From contig JAOVFP010000001.1 of assembly GCA_025738555.1 (NCBI GenBank), positions 2,480,001 through 2,544,000 of the forward strand: 64,000 nucleotides of DNA. The letters run 5' to 3'. Each line of letters starts with the position of its first letter. Position 1 is the first letter of the stretch. The notes under the pieces are model-generated. The model was not told where the DNA came from, searched no databases, and saw only the letters and a list, made by a program, of their open reading frames with translations. This stretch comes from Cyathus striatus. Taxonomy: Eukaryota; Basidiomycota; Agaricomycetes; Agaricales; Nidulariaceae. The position numbers and the translations under genes are program-made. Of the stretch, positions 1 to 12,458 are shown piece by piece.

Positions 1-1599
1 ACTCTATCATAGAAATGGTATCACCATCCTGAGCTGCACCGCCAATCACGTCCAACGACCCATTCCCCCCGACCCCCAGCCCTCCACCAAGTAATGGGGC
101 AAGAGTGACGTTTAGCGTGGAGGAATCCGTCGTAGAGCAGCACTGTGATGACCGAAAGGACACCTGCTCTGTGAGGTAGCGGCGTTGCAAGAGTAGGGTA
201 GGCTTGTGAGGGCCGATGATACTGAGAGAGGGTGGATCGCGGGGATGGTGGGTGTGCAACAACAGTAGGCGAAGGTTTCTGGAGCTAAGATACCGCTGAA
301 GTTTTGCGAGCGGTAGAACTTGACGTGTTCGAGTAGCATTGTGGTAGCATAGATATCGCCAGCGTGAAATGAGAGTGATAGTAGCCCAGCGATTCCTCGG
401 TTCAATCTCCCTTAGAAACGCGCCGAGATCTCTTGTGGAGCAGGAGAGGCTCCGAGTAGCGACGTGTCGACCCACAATTCTCCACTGCCGCTAACGAGAA
501 AGAATATTGCGGGATGGTAGACATCACGGAACTACCGGCGACACACAGCAACCTCGTTAGCATCTCCCCCCCGCGCCATCCCCATCCTCCGTCCTATTCG
601 TACCCCTCGGCCTCATCCCCTACATCCCCTTCAACTCGAATCACCTTCCCCAACGTCCACCCAAACCCTTACATCCGCCTCGCACCCGGCATTCTCCTCT
701 ATATGGGCATATGCAACGTAGAGGTCTAGCGTGGAGTTGACTAAGGTTTCGCGTAGCTAGCGCTGTGACTACAGAGGCGTGATACGGCGGAGATGAGAGT
801 GTAGTTGACGACGTATAGCTGTTAAGTAATGGGTGTTGGTTTCGGGTGGTAGGAGCCGGTGGAGGAGACGTCGACTCACCTGCTGCATTGTGTGAGTTGA
901 CGTAGACGTTTGGAGGAGGAGGCGCACGAACCTATTCGTTGAACTGAAGGGAGACCATCTCTTCCTTCTGACGTATCTGACGACGCCCGTCGCGTATGGC
1001 CGTTCAAAGAATCTGATAAGTATCAGCAACAGCTGTATATCAGTAAATGGAACACACTTCTACTCGCCCACATCCTCGTCTCCTCCCAAAGAAAGCTCAT
1101 TCCATCCTTCCACCGCTGTTCTTCTATTCCTTCGTATCGTGACAATCTTTCGGTTCTCTCTTTCCGCCTACGGTATTCCTCCGCAAAGTCACCTATTAAT
1201 GTATCAAATGAACGAACAGCCTTGAACAGCACGAATTCATACATACCTTTTACAGTATCGTCGGAACGAGGTGAGCACAATCATTGACGCTGAGGTGAGT
1301 GGTTATGGCGAAGACTGCCAGGCGACACATGTACAAGTTCTTGGATAGTGTGTTCGGGATATGTCGATGGCTGTAGTACGAGATGGAAAAGGGAAATATG
1401 TGGAGAAGAGGGAAGAGTATGTCCAGGTACTAGATGAGACTGATGAGAGACTGACAGCAGTGAGAGTCTAGAGATCGCTGATGGTTCCAAAAACGTTTGA
1501 CGTGGGATGTTATTAGCCACGGACTTCCGGACCGTTGACTCCGATGAGCGTCTGATCCAACTGATTAAGAGCATTTCCTAGTGGTAACAGTTACAAACG
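1..1599. other. No gene recognised
   Basis: Short open frames occur on both strands, but none shows a recognisable domain, a codon-level match to another part of the window, or a plausible exon chain. The minus strand of 112-405 and the plus strand around 514-729 are open but of low-complexity, S/P/T-rich composition. The region may be decayed repeat sequence like that at 6.5-9.8 kb; I could not align it convincingly. Confidence 0.5.
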
Positions 1600-2240
1600 A
1601 TGCACTTGATCTATTCATAGCGAGAAGCACGTTCGTTATCGATTGCCAACTGCTCCGTGGGTGGTACTACAAGCCGCTCATCGATCTTGTAGTTATATAG
1701 AAAAGCGCCTGCTACCAGTAATATATCCACAATTCCTCATTTAACAGCACTAGTGTGCACTGTACAGGCGAATATTGAGCGAATGTGGGACTAAACGCCT
1801 ACATAAGAGCATGCCCATTGCCGACAGGTCCCCTCCAAGATTGCTTCAAGATAGCGTGTGTGTGGATGTACAACAGTGTTGTATTCACGAAGATTCGTGA
1901 CTCAAATGAATAAGCGCCGACACCCATCCTAGATGTACCCAAGGCGTACCACTAATCCAAGGCGAAGCTTCAAGAGTACTAGCACATGGATCGATCTCAC
2001 ACTGGCACGCACATATGATTTAAGCGATTTACTCATGGCAGTCGCTGTCAGTTTGTGAATATCCACGTTATCAACGCCCATCTTACACCTCATGCACCGG
2101 CTCATCGATCTTGTATTTATAGCTGACTGACATAAAAGCGCCTATCTTAAATATAACCTCGAACAAAAAGCTCCCTTCACAGTCTTGCAGGCGAATGTGG
2201 GATAGAGGTTGGATAGAGACATGCATATGTTGCTTATAAC
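1600..2240. repeat. Degenerate tandem direct repeat, ~420-bp period
   Basis: The text around 1675-1830 (GCTCATCGATCTTGTA, then AAAAGCGCCT, then CAGGCGAAT and GAATGTGGGA) recurs in the same order around 2098-2225. The offset is about 423 bp, with small gaps and substitutions. No coding capacity is visible. It looks like an old tandem duplication or two copies of a short non-coding repeat. Confidence 0.55.
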
Positions 2241-5200
2241 CACCGTGTCGATGACTTCAATATATTTCTTCACATTACATCTAGCCTTCACAGGCGTAAA
2301 TACAACGTCAGGAATTAATACTTGATGAAATGTCGATCTCCTTCGCAACTACTTCGTTAAGGTTTTAACAACGCAAGTGAACGAGGGTTGTGCATGTATT
2401 AGTGGGCAAGAGATTGCTCATGAGCCAATGAGCAAATAAAATCGTAAAGGCAGGGTGTCCAGGTTCTAGTATGACAGTTCAATAAAACTTGAAGCTTTGA
2501 AGGCAGGAACGTTTGGGGTAAAAGTGAACTAGAAGAATAGACAAACACGTCACGAACTAAACATTGTACGTCCGTAGCGAAGGCGATTGCATTATCTTTG
2601 TCGAGCTACGTCGATTTTAGTAATCGCTGTATAATATCTGTGATACACGTCGGCGTCCGGGAGAACAATGCATAAATGAAACACCGAGAGCTTTGAGTTT
2701 CCGCTGCGTCCAATTAATGGCCTATTGAGCGTACCGAAGAGGGACGAGGCGCCAGATGTGCGACATCACCTCGACGTACAACTGCCACAGCATGAGCGCC
2801 AGATAACACGGGTATATCATATAGTTTATGTAACGCTATAGCGCACGGGACGCGATGCGACGAGGAAAAAGTGAGCATTGGAGAGATGCCTGGAGATGCG
2901 GGTCCCGGGGAGATGACTGTACTATATAACACAGACACGAGGCGAAAAGATGAACGGGGATGTGAACATCGTTGAAAAATCTAATAGCATGCCTAAATGT
3001 GGATGAGAGCCAGCAACAGTAAACCATTCAACTGTACACACCTCTCACAGCATCCCACGTCTCAAAACAGCGACTCAATATCGTCTACTTCGTATATGTA
3101 TACTTCCCTTCTTGTCAACTTCCCCTCCCGCCTTCCACATAAGAGAGTGCTCCGCTGTGGTAGTTACTACAGATCTGCTTGGCTTTCGCCGAGAGTATGA
3201 AAGAATGCAGGAGGGGATACCGACGTACATGACCCGTCCTCCTCGAAGGCCGGTTACGAGTGAGTTGAGGAAATCCAAGGCCTAGAAGTGTATATAGTCG
3301 AAGTGGAAGTATCACATGTGGACAAGGTCGTAAACGTATGACACCGCCGAGCGGTGGCAGCCTAAGGAGCAAGGTGGACCGTGGACGTGGCAAGTGGGGC
3401 ATCTCCAACAGCGAGCTAGGTCCAAATTCGAACCACAAACTTGATGACGTAACGCATAAGTTAGAGGTGCCGAATGCATCACCGCGTCTTGTTCAGAAAG
3501 GTAAGATCGCGACGGATGTATCTTCGTTATATCGGTCCACGCAGTAGGGGGTGAATTGATGATATCCTAAGTGCAGGAAACCCATGGGGGCTGTGAGGCG
3601 ATGTAGACTAAGTTCGTGTGAAGGGAAGTGCTCGAAGAATACTGTCCACGTCTGAACGGCCGTCAAAACTCTGGGAGGGATGCAATGACATGAGATGCTT
3701 GTAAGAATCATACAGTTAACCTATAGATTGACTAATGAGCGAGACTTGACGTCCAGGGGACAGAGGCTCTGGTGCGCCACCATATTTGGTATGTATGAAA
3801 GGGGCCACTAAAGAATGAAGGCGGAGGAGGACGAGAGCGGGCCGTGGAGATGCAGACTGTATAGTTGAACTTGAAGTAGAGTTCTGTGTCGATTGAGAAG
3901 AGCAGCGTGAATGATATGTGCTCGAGGCTGGTAGAGCCTGGCACGGGCTTCACGTTCGCAATGTGAACGTACACAGCAGAGGCCTTGAACGTGTTGACAA
4001 TAAGGATGGCAGCCTGCATCACCATCGGTTACTAAACACACCACGGATATGGGTAGTGAACGAACTACGAATCACAAACCTTTTGAACCAAATCACGCAC
4101 TTCCCTCCCTCGCTACTAGATGTACTAGCTCCCAAGGCAGTATGTCACTGAGAGAGTCGGAGCAGCATTAAACCCGGCTCAGCATTTGACTTGATCTTGC
4201 TCTTAGGTAAGTCGTAGCCGTGTTGACGCTGGTATGATACTGGAGTCAAAGAGAAGAGTTTGAAATAATTGGTGCGCTTGTCATGGTTTGCAGAAAGGCT
4301 GCTCAGTCAGTGCGATTTGGCACTGGTGGTTCAGAAACGGAAGCAAAACGGGAACTTGGAACTGAACTGATGGCGTGACTGTATGACTAATGACAATCTT
4401 ATCTTATCTTTTCTGTATCGACAAATGCCGCACCCATTGCCAACAAGTGCGCAATGCCGCAAGTATTTCCGTACTTGTGTAAAGCAATATAATGCTACGC
4501 AAATAATTATTTACTACATTCAAGCTACTGACATTCGGTGTTGTAAATGCACATCTTCTGGTGAAATATCGAAACAGATGGAGCTCCAACAAGGATAGTA
4601 TGGCTCATGTGTACAATGCAATTCCTAATTGTATTATCACGCGCAGAATTCCTGTTCATTGGTGATACTATGTTCAATTTTGTTGTGAGTTTGGTGAGAC
4701 ATTATATGCAAACTACAAGGTTGAAAGGGCACTATTATTAGGTACATTTTAAGGGGAGGAATACGTGGAATAAGTATTCACCATGCTTGTTTTACTGTGT
4801 ATTCAACGTTTATCTGTGCAGTGTCCACACTCCTGTCTGTAATTAAATTTCGAAGCCATTCTTTTATAATTGATATGGAAGATACATAACCTCTCCTATT
4901 ACTTTTAAGCTTTAAATGATAGCATTTGATTTACGGGATGTTTAAAATGTAGTAAATACACTTTTCATTTTTATACCCTGTATGTACTATGAATTACTAC
5001 TCAAAAATTCGCTTCAAACCATAAATGCCTAAATTTTCTGTATGCAAGCTAGGGAGCATGGACTACATGGATGGACTCATTACCATATTTTGTTTGAGCC
5101 AAAAGTGTCCTCGATCTTATAGCAGTACAGCGGTGTGATGTTTATTACTTTCAACAAATCACTACTAGATTTAATAGCTCTTTGTCGTATTTCTGATGGA

Positions 5201-6480
5201 AGTCACAGCTTCAAATTTTCCTGATAATCATTGGTATATTTAACTTGAATATTCTGAGGACGACAGGAAATGAACCAATGCCAGATTCATTATAGTAAGC
5301 TTCTATCCTTTTGCTATATATATATCTACTCCATGTGCAGATACTTGAAGTCTTCGGTTCTGAGTATGGGCTCTGAATGAAATAAAACAGGTCAGATTTT
5401 AGCGCAGTACGAGGAAGGAAACCGTTGGAAATCAATATACAGAATTCACAATAAATTCTGAACTGAAATGCTCATCCGGGTGCTCCTATCTCCCTTGCAT
5501 GTAGCGTATACCTGAAGGATTTTATACGTTTATACAGCTCCGATATGAAAAGTGTATATAGAATGTCGAACTCATTCCACAGATTCATGTGAGAAGGGCA
5601 GTATTAATGGAAGTTCGAACGTGAGGTTCGAACAACTTGCATGGGATCGTTCATCCATCTGGTCCTTCTTGTCTCGTTGATTATTATGCACACCCGCCCA
5701 TTTTATAATAAACATTGTCCTTGGGTATTTTGAATGACTGTTATTTCTTGCTTAACATGTTGATAAAATGTAGGCTATGTGGATTCTCCTGGGGTTGAGT
5801 AAAATTTGGTTATAAAATTTATAAAACATGCTACTTGCAAAGAAGGTCCGAGATACGGAACAGGGAGCTACTTTTGCAAGTGCTTCATCTGTCCTTAAAA
5901 AATCTATAACATTACTTTTAGATGTTACCTATTCAAGGGAGTAGCATAAAAGTTCTGCCGCCCTAAGTGTATCGTAGCTTTCAAACATTTGGATCGCACA
6001 AGAAAATAAGGATCGTTTCTAGCATGCTTGTCACAAAAACAGTTGTTAACTTTCATCAGAATAACTTAGAGTGTTGGTCGCAGATTTATGCACCTTGTAA
6101 CTCGCGATTGCATTCTCCTCGTGGACCACTCGTCCTTGTTAACTATTGTTCTACTAACTGTATCTGTAAATGATTTATATTACCCTTCACTATTTTATTT
6201 AGCTCAAAAACTCACGTCTCCATTGCCATTGTACGCCGTTGTAAATATTAGACCTATTCAGCGCTATGTCAGTCGATCCCATAGTTAATAGTTAACGTTA
6301 ACTCAATTGACTGAAAACTGAGTAAGTACTTATTTTAGACATCTTGAAGTTAAAGCAGGACACTTAATGCGAAAATTTCCAGGTGTATACCAATGTACCG
6401 TCACTAGCTTTCTTCAGTTTGCACTGTGCACAGACCGCTAGGGAGTAGCTTAACATATGTGGTTTCTCCGACGGCGGCTA
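2241..6480. other. No gene recognised; AT-rich from about 4.4 kb
   Basis: No ORF here has a recognisable domain. Segments near 2.7-4.1 kb are GC-richer on the minus strand and could be relics of a coding family, but frames are short and broken. From about 4.4 to 6.4 kb the sequence is AT-rich and looks like ordinary intergenic DNA. Confidence 0.45.
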
Positions 6481-8250
6481 GATAAGATAAGATAAAACTA
6501 TATGTATTTGTCATTCATCCTTAAATTCACACGGTTTGAATTTGGTTCGACCCATCTCTCCTTTGATCTCCCCTTCCACTTGGCATCTCCCTCGGACCTT
6601 TGACAAACCATGCTACCGCGATAGTTAAGTGTTTCTTTGTCTCTTCTTATATCGATCGCGGACGTATAGGCTCGATTCCATCCGGTCAACACTCGCGAAG
6701 ACCATTTGGAGTCTGGACCCGGACTTCGAAGTACTGCTGTGGTGCCACGATGAAGTGAGAATAGGGGGAATGGACTTGAGAATGGTGTCTGTACGAAGTT
6801 CGTGCCTTGTTATTTGCACTCGCATCTTTCTTCTAGTGCTCGACGTAGAAGAGATTCTGGATTCACTTCTACTGACCCAGGATCAATCTGAACCACCGAA
6901 GTTCGACTACCTACTCAGTACTCATGTCCTGGAATATCTCAGCGATCATGCGAGCGGATCCTCTTTCGTCAACTCTTCACGCTGCTCACCCCATCTCGTA
7001 AAAGAACGGATGAGCCTAAGGCCCACGCCCAGAGCACCCCACACGTGGATGTACCCCATCGAATATGCCGTCACTTTGAGCTTACAACTACTCAATGCTC
7101 CAGGAAATCGGAATACGGACGAGTACTCTAGCTCATATGACACTGCTGCAAGCGGAAGGTTGAACGAGGAGAAGGATTGCATTGAGGGAAAGAGAAGCAG
7201 GAGCTCAAAGGAGGTGAATGACTTCTCAAGGGAGAGTGCGTTGTAGATGCACCGTACGTGCCTTGCAGGTTTCTTCGTATTTATCTCATCTTCTCGTACA
7301 GGTACGGCTGACTGTACAGGCCATTCTTCTCGTGAAGAGCGCATCGCAGGGTTCCTCCGGCCCCAAGGCCACTCCTTGCGGGACACCGCTGGTTGGTACC
7401 CACCCCCACCCCCCCACCATCCACGATTCGACTCTGTAACTCACCAACCTCCCATTTCCAACATACCCAATGCCTGTCGATGTCCACTGCTTCCATTGCC
7501 CACTACGAACCTACATTCTCCGAGTCTCACACCCACACCCGCCCCTTCTACGAGAACTGGCTTGATGACGTTGCAAATTGACGTCTCGACCTTCTCTGAG
7601 TCTGTAACCTTGTCAAGCTTGCCTACTGTCACGCTATTTTAACCTGAACGACGATTACGAAGACTGCGCGAAGCGTGAAGGGTACTCGGTAGCGGGCTGT
7701 CAGGGCGGAGATGGTTGTAACGAGGATCGCTAACGCCGATGTCGAGGCAGGGCGGAGTGGGTGGACCATGATGCTTGTCCTTCCATAGGCGAATATGCCT
7801 TCACGTCGAGCTCTGCGTTAATGGTTTTTACTGCAACATCGACTCTGCCAGTAGGAACGTACAGCTGTCGCATCTTCTTCGGACGTTTTTGGTCTTGCGC
7901 CGGCGTCTCTTTCCCCTGCACTCCCACACGCGAGTTGTTCAGATCACCAACAAGAGCCCTACTTACCTACATCCAATCGTATCACGCACTTCCCATCTCC
8001 TCAACCCTTCCGAGGCGTCTACTCGTCTACCTCTGTATACAACCTGCCTCGCATCCACAGTAGGTCCAACTTTCGACTTTGATCCTCTGTGGCTTCAGGT
8101 TTTGATCGTGCTCCGCCCACAGTTCGAATGTTACGTCTCCCAAGACCCGCTCAGTCACCACTCCTACGGCATCGCACTGCACCACAGTATCCTCTGCTAC
8201 GGGCTGCATGGGAATATTAGTTTATGGTGGGCTTAGTGAGACGAGACAAC
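6480..8250 (+). repeat. R-family copy 1 (decayed dispersed gene-like repeat)
   Basis: The copy begins beside a (GATAA)n tract at about 6482-6496, followed by CACACGGTTTGAATTTGG. Similar text (CACACGGTTCGGAATTGG) opens copies at 59.75 kb (-) and 62.84 kb (+). Collinear blocks shared with those copies include CCGAAGTTCGACTACCT (about 6896-6914), a segment ending in a pyrimidine-rich ...ACAG acceptor-like stretch, and CTTGATGACGT (about 7560). The longest open stretch (about 6629-7246, no ATG at its start) has local similarity in translation to the other copies, so the ancestor probably encoded a protein with at least one intron. Product unknown. Frames are broken in this copy. Confidence 0.5.
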
Positions 8251-8299
8251 TGGTGAGCGCCAAGAAGGTTCGGCGTTCTTTCTGTATTCGTTGTAATTG

Positions 8300-9830
8300 C
8301 TGCTGCAGAATGTACGTCGGTGCCGATCCTGCTCTGAGACTCTTTGAAAGTGAGGCCTGGAGCCGTAAGTTTTATCATTCATGCCCACTACCATGTATTC
8401 TCAACCACCCTATACTTCGCGCTTGCCTCAGACCATTAATAAACCATGGCGGACACGACTGGTAGTGGTACGAACCCAGCATATGCAACAGTTCGCAGCT
8501 CCACTCTACGAGTACGTTGTGCATGATGATTCTGAGCCGAAGTTTTACCTTCGTCCGACTTGGATTCCAAATCAATTCCAAAGACAGGTTCTACTATTGG
8601 GCAATAGCCAGTTAGCTTTGGTACTATCATGAAGTGAATAAAGGGAACAGTGGAACTGAGATTACGAGGTTCGTGAAGAACATCCACTCGTTTCGCTGAT
8701 CGGATACCCTCCGGCCAGTCGTTCAAGCTGTACTAGTCGTATACGCTCCCCTCTACAGCTTCATCCACAACTCTTCCCACCGTCTGTACACGGAGTTGTA
8801 CCACTCGATGTTCGATATCTATCCACGAACCATGCTTGGCCTACACTCGTCTCGTGACCGGCAGATGAGAACCACACGCTGAGCACCTCACACCGGGATG
8901 TGCCCTTTTGACTACACTATCACCTTCAGCCTATGACCTCGCCGAGCTCAAGGAATCGGTGGGTGTTCGGATTCATACGACCTTAAAAAAATAGCTGCAG
9001 GCGTAGATTCAGAAGAAGAAATGGGTTACGCTGTGGAAATGGGGCAGAAGGAGTGGGAAGGAAGCTATTGACACGATTCCGGAGACACCTGTTATATGCG
9101 AACCGTATGTGCCATACAACAGTTTTATTTCGCCTTCTTCTCATCTCCTCCCACAGGGTCTGCAAGGATCATGCAGAGCGCATCTACAACCATCTGAACT
9201 TTCAAGCTCCTCTTGCCGGCCAGCGTTGGTTGATTCCTCTCCATCACCGCTCACTATGTTGACTTCGCACCTTAGCGATTGTCTATTTCACCGCACCCGG
9301 TGCCCGTCCATGTCATTACTGTTTCTATTGCCCACCGCCATGAGCCTCGTTCTCCGTGTCACACTTCCACTCGCCCCTTCCACGAAAGTTTGTCCTGATG
9401 ACGTGGGACATTTGGTGTGTGTGCGAAATATGAAGGACGCTCGGTAGTGGCTTGTTGAACGGAGCAAGCGTGAGGATCCGTGCGATATCGAGGCAGGGGG
9501 AGTGCGTTGTGAGGACTAGAATCAACGTTTATATCTGTGGCGGTGTGTGGCGATGCAATATTGACTCTGCGAATAGGAATGTGCAGCTTGCTTTCGGTCT
9601 CGTACCAGTGCCTCTCTACTATGCACTCCCCCACGCAGGTTGTCCTATACGGCTCATCAAACAGAGAATCACTTCTCTGGATTCCATCGCATCTTCTCAT
9701 TTCACCACCTTTCCAAGTTGTTTCCGAGCTTTCTACCATCTACGCCTTCTCGACTACTTCTCTATACCCAGGCTCGCATCCATGACGTTTCACGCACCTC
9801 ATACACTTACTTGACCCCAAAGCGTCAACT
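8300..9830 (+). repeat. R-family copy 1b, tandem to copy 1
   Basis: Blocks at about 9110-9640 repeat blocks at about 7280-7900 in the same order: the intron-acceptor-like tract, TGTCCATG...TTCTATTGCCCAC, CCCTTCCACGA, GATGACGT, CGGTAG and ATCGAGGCAGGG. The offset is about 1.8 kb. Text at about 8915-8980 also matches copy 3 (TCACCTTCAGCCTATGACCT, CATACGACCTT). This is a direct, diverged tandem duplication of copy 1. No intact reading frame remains. Confidence 0.5.
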
Positions 9831-10225
9831 GTAACTGCATGCATCGTTAGCATAGTCTACGTCCACGGTATCGTACAATGCCAAGGTGCAGTGTACTATT
9901 CAAGATGTCTTCGAAGACGTTTCGTCCGGTTCACTTTGTCTCTCCCACAAGAGTTACGTTCACCATTTATCCACCCGCTAGGCTATCCGATATTGGTGGT
10001 TGCGCTTTATTCCCTCCTTCGTGATTAAACGCTATCCACGGCCATCAGGCTTTCTACATGGGTCATGACTAATTGACTTGTCTTCCTCGTCGTTCAGGTT
10101 TAGGTACATAATAGTAAGATACCTATTTATTTACTAGAGTAGCAAGTAGCAAGCAAGTACATCAAAATATATCCTAAAGTCAGTGAAATTAAGCAAGTGA
10201 AATTCAAGCGACACTCGAGTGACAC
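9831..10225. other. Intergenic, 3' side of the F-box gene
   Basis: No ORF or repeat of note. The part near 10.1-10.2 kb is AT-rich with short AAGCAAGT-like repetitions and would contain the 3' UTR and polyadenylation region of the minus-strand F-box-like gene. Confidence 0.4.
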
Positions 10226-12064
10226 TTAAATGGAGTTCCTGTAGGCCCATAGTATATGCCCTTCCTGAATATGGGTTATGACCACCTTTACTCCTGCCTG
10301 AACCACCAAATCCGAATTTATGAAATCTTTCAGAATATTTCTGTCCTTGTCATCCAACCAGGACTGTTTGAAGGTTAGTGTCACTGATCTAAGGCCGAGT
10401 ATTTTTTGTTCAGTGCCATTCTTCATATCTTGCGGAGGAGGCAGTATGCGTGACTGTAACATGGTTACGATTTTTTGCACAAACCCCGGATAGTTCCAAA
10501 TATCTATCTCGAGTATCTCGAGCAGCGGAAACATAATTACAGGTCGCCAGGGCGAAATAGGTGACTTATCTGGCTCATTATCTCCTGTCAGCATTAGGCA
10601 TTGAAGACTCGGATGTGATTTTAGTTGTATGCCGAGATGTTTTACATTTTGTAATTCGGCAATATTCCATTCCCGATCGATCTTATTCCCATCGATAAAT
10701 AACTTCTCTGGAAAACACCCAGACCATTTGAACAGCTGTAAATTTGATTCTGAGCTTGTTTCCGAGTCCAAATGCACCTCTTTGAGGTTGGGTGTTACAA
10801 AGTGGTTGATACACATCCACTGATTTGAATTTGTAGATCCAACAAATGTTAATATTTCCAGTCTTTGCAATGTTATGACAGTTGTAGCAGTTGTTGAAAT
10901 AAACGACGCATCGTCGACGACGACGTTACATTTGGCCTCAAAGCACGCAAGGGGAGAAAGCTAGAGGCAAATGGATAAGTATTTATGGTACATTGTAAAC
11001 TACTTAAGTACATAAAATCAGCTGTAGCACATTGTCAGTAAAATACATAATAGGTATAGTAACATATCCTAAAGCATATGTGGAGGCGACATAGAATGAT
11101 TATTGTGACATTTGAATAGGTAATATAATTCTACAGCAGTTGTTGTACCCATAGCACTTAAGAGAAGTGTTAAAGATACAAGGTCAGGCATGTTGTTGAG
11201 TACTGCTGGAAGAAGTCCATTGGGACATAAATAAACGACACATTCGAAATGGGTAACATGGGACCACGGATGAACAGTAGTACTAGGTGCTGGTGGGAAG
11301 GGAGGTGTTCCACTGAAACGAGAACCACTAAGGCTGAGGTAGGAGAGTTTAGGAGTATGTTTTAAGTAAATGGAGTCACTGATACGATGAATGCGAAGCG
11401 ATCTCAGACAGGAGAACACTATTTCATGCAGTGGTGTATGTTCTGCGAAAGCCGCCAAAAGATCTTTATCTATGTCAATGCTTTCCCATCGGTAAGCTGA
11501 CTGTCCCAGCATTGAAATGCATTCGCTTCTCAAGTATGGAGATTTAGTGTTTCCCCTATATTCGGCCGGAAGGTCCATCTTGATTCTCAAAGGAGCTTCA
11601 CAAGAGAGGAACAGGCACCTCTCGATAATATGATTCATAGCGTCATGATATTGTTTTCCTTGTTGGACCGGTTCGCGAACGACATATGAGATCTTTGACC
11701 ATAGCGAAGGACATGATGTGGCTGCATATCGCCAATGTGCAGAAACCTGTTCAATTGTTCGCACAAATGTGTCAGGCTTCGAAACGTGAATGAAGCCATC
11801 TTCTTCGAGAACTTCCTGACAAATAAGAAACACATGCTGTAATATGTGTTCAGGTAACCTTCGAACTGGGGCTAAGAGACTCGACTCTCGCTTTGTATAT
11901 ACCCGAAGGGCTTCACGTCGTTTTTGTAGAGTTTCAAGCACCTGTTGTAAACGTGGGATTTCCGCATCCAATATGGCTATTTCGGATTCTGCTCGAGAAA
12001 TATCCGACATCCTTGATTGACGTTCTGAATCCAATGGAATTTTGTTGTTCCTTAGGGACGACAT
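10226..12064 (-). CDS. F-box-like / LRR-type protein
   Basis: This is probably a substrate adaptor of an SCF-type ubiquitin ligase. Seen in sequence: an N-terminal amphipathic coiled coil (ESEIAILDAEIPRLQQVLE), followed by an F-box-like segment with LPEHILQHVF, ...VSAHWRYAATSCPSLWSKI. This is the usual basidiomycete arrangement of a helix pair, L-P-x-x-I-L, then W-R-x-x-A and P-x-L-W. The rest is leucine-rich with irregular LRR-like strands (LRSLRIHRI, PKLSYLSLSGSRF, LEILEIDIW). I take ATG 12062-12064 as start, because the longer frame begins without ATG. Two open blocks (12064 to about 11135, and about 10960 to 10226) are joined by a probable intron. A donor at 11134 and an acceptor ending at 10961 are both phase 0, but 174 bp is long for this genome, so the exact donor is uncertain. 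The block after the acceptor stays open and in frame (LSPLACFEAK...DDASF) into the LRR part. Confidence 0.72.
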
Positions 12065-12458
12065 ATCACCAAGACCCCAGGTAACCAATTTTGGACCGCT
12101 GGAATTGTTGCAAAAGTCACATATTTCATGTGGAGCACTGGGTTTTGTATTAGGTACAGTGTTTATGTATATATTGATGAGATAGTGCTCACATAATAAT
12201 GTCTTTGTCGAGCGAAGCTGAATTCGATGAATTATTCATGGCTTAAATCAAAATGATATCAAGGGAGAAGTGCAACTTTGTGATGTACATGTATCTATTA
12301 TCGATTGTCGTGGGGTTATATAGTATCGGGTATCGAAGTTATTTTGGGAAGCCGTGGAGTAGCTGTACCGATATAACTTAGATATAGCATTGCATAGCGT
12401 CATAGCGAAGTTAAACTACCACTGCACATAAATAAGCTATGCACATAAGATCTATTTA
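12065..12458. other. Upstream region of the F-box gene and left flank of the Helitron array
   Basis: AT-rich non-coding DNA between the F-box start and the array. It ends in ...TCTATTTA, whose final A (12458) is the left target base of the Helitron array. It presumably contains the F-box gene promoter; no specific motif was recognised. Confidence 0.5.
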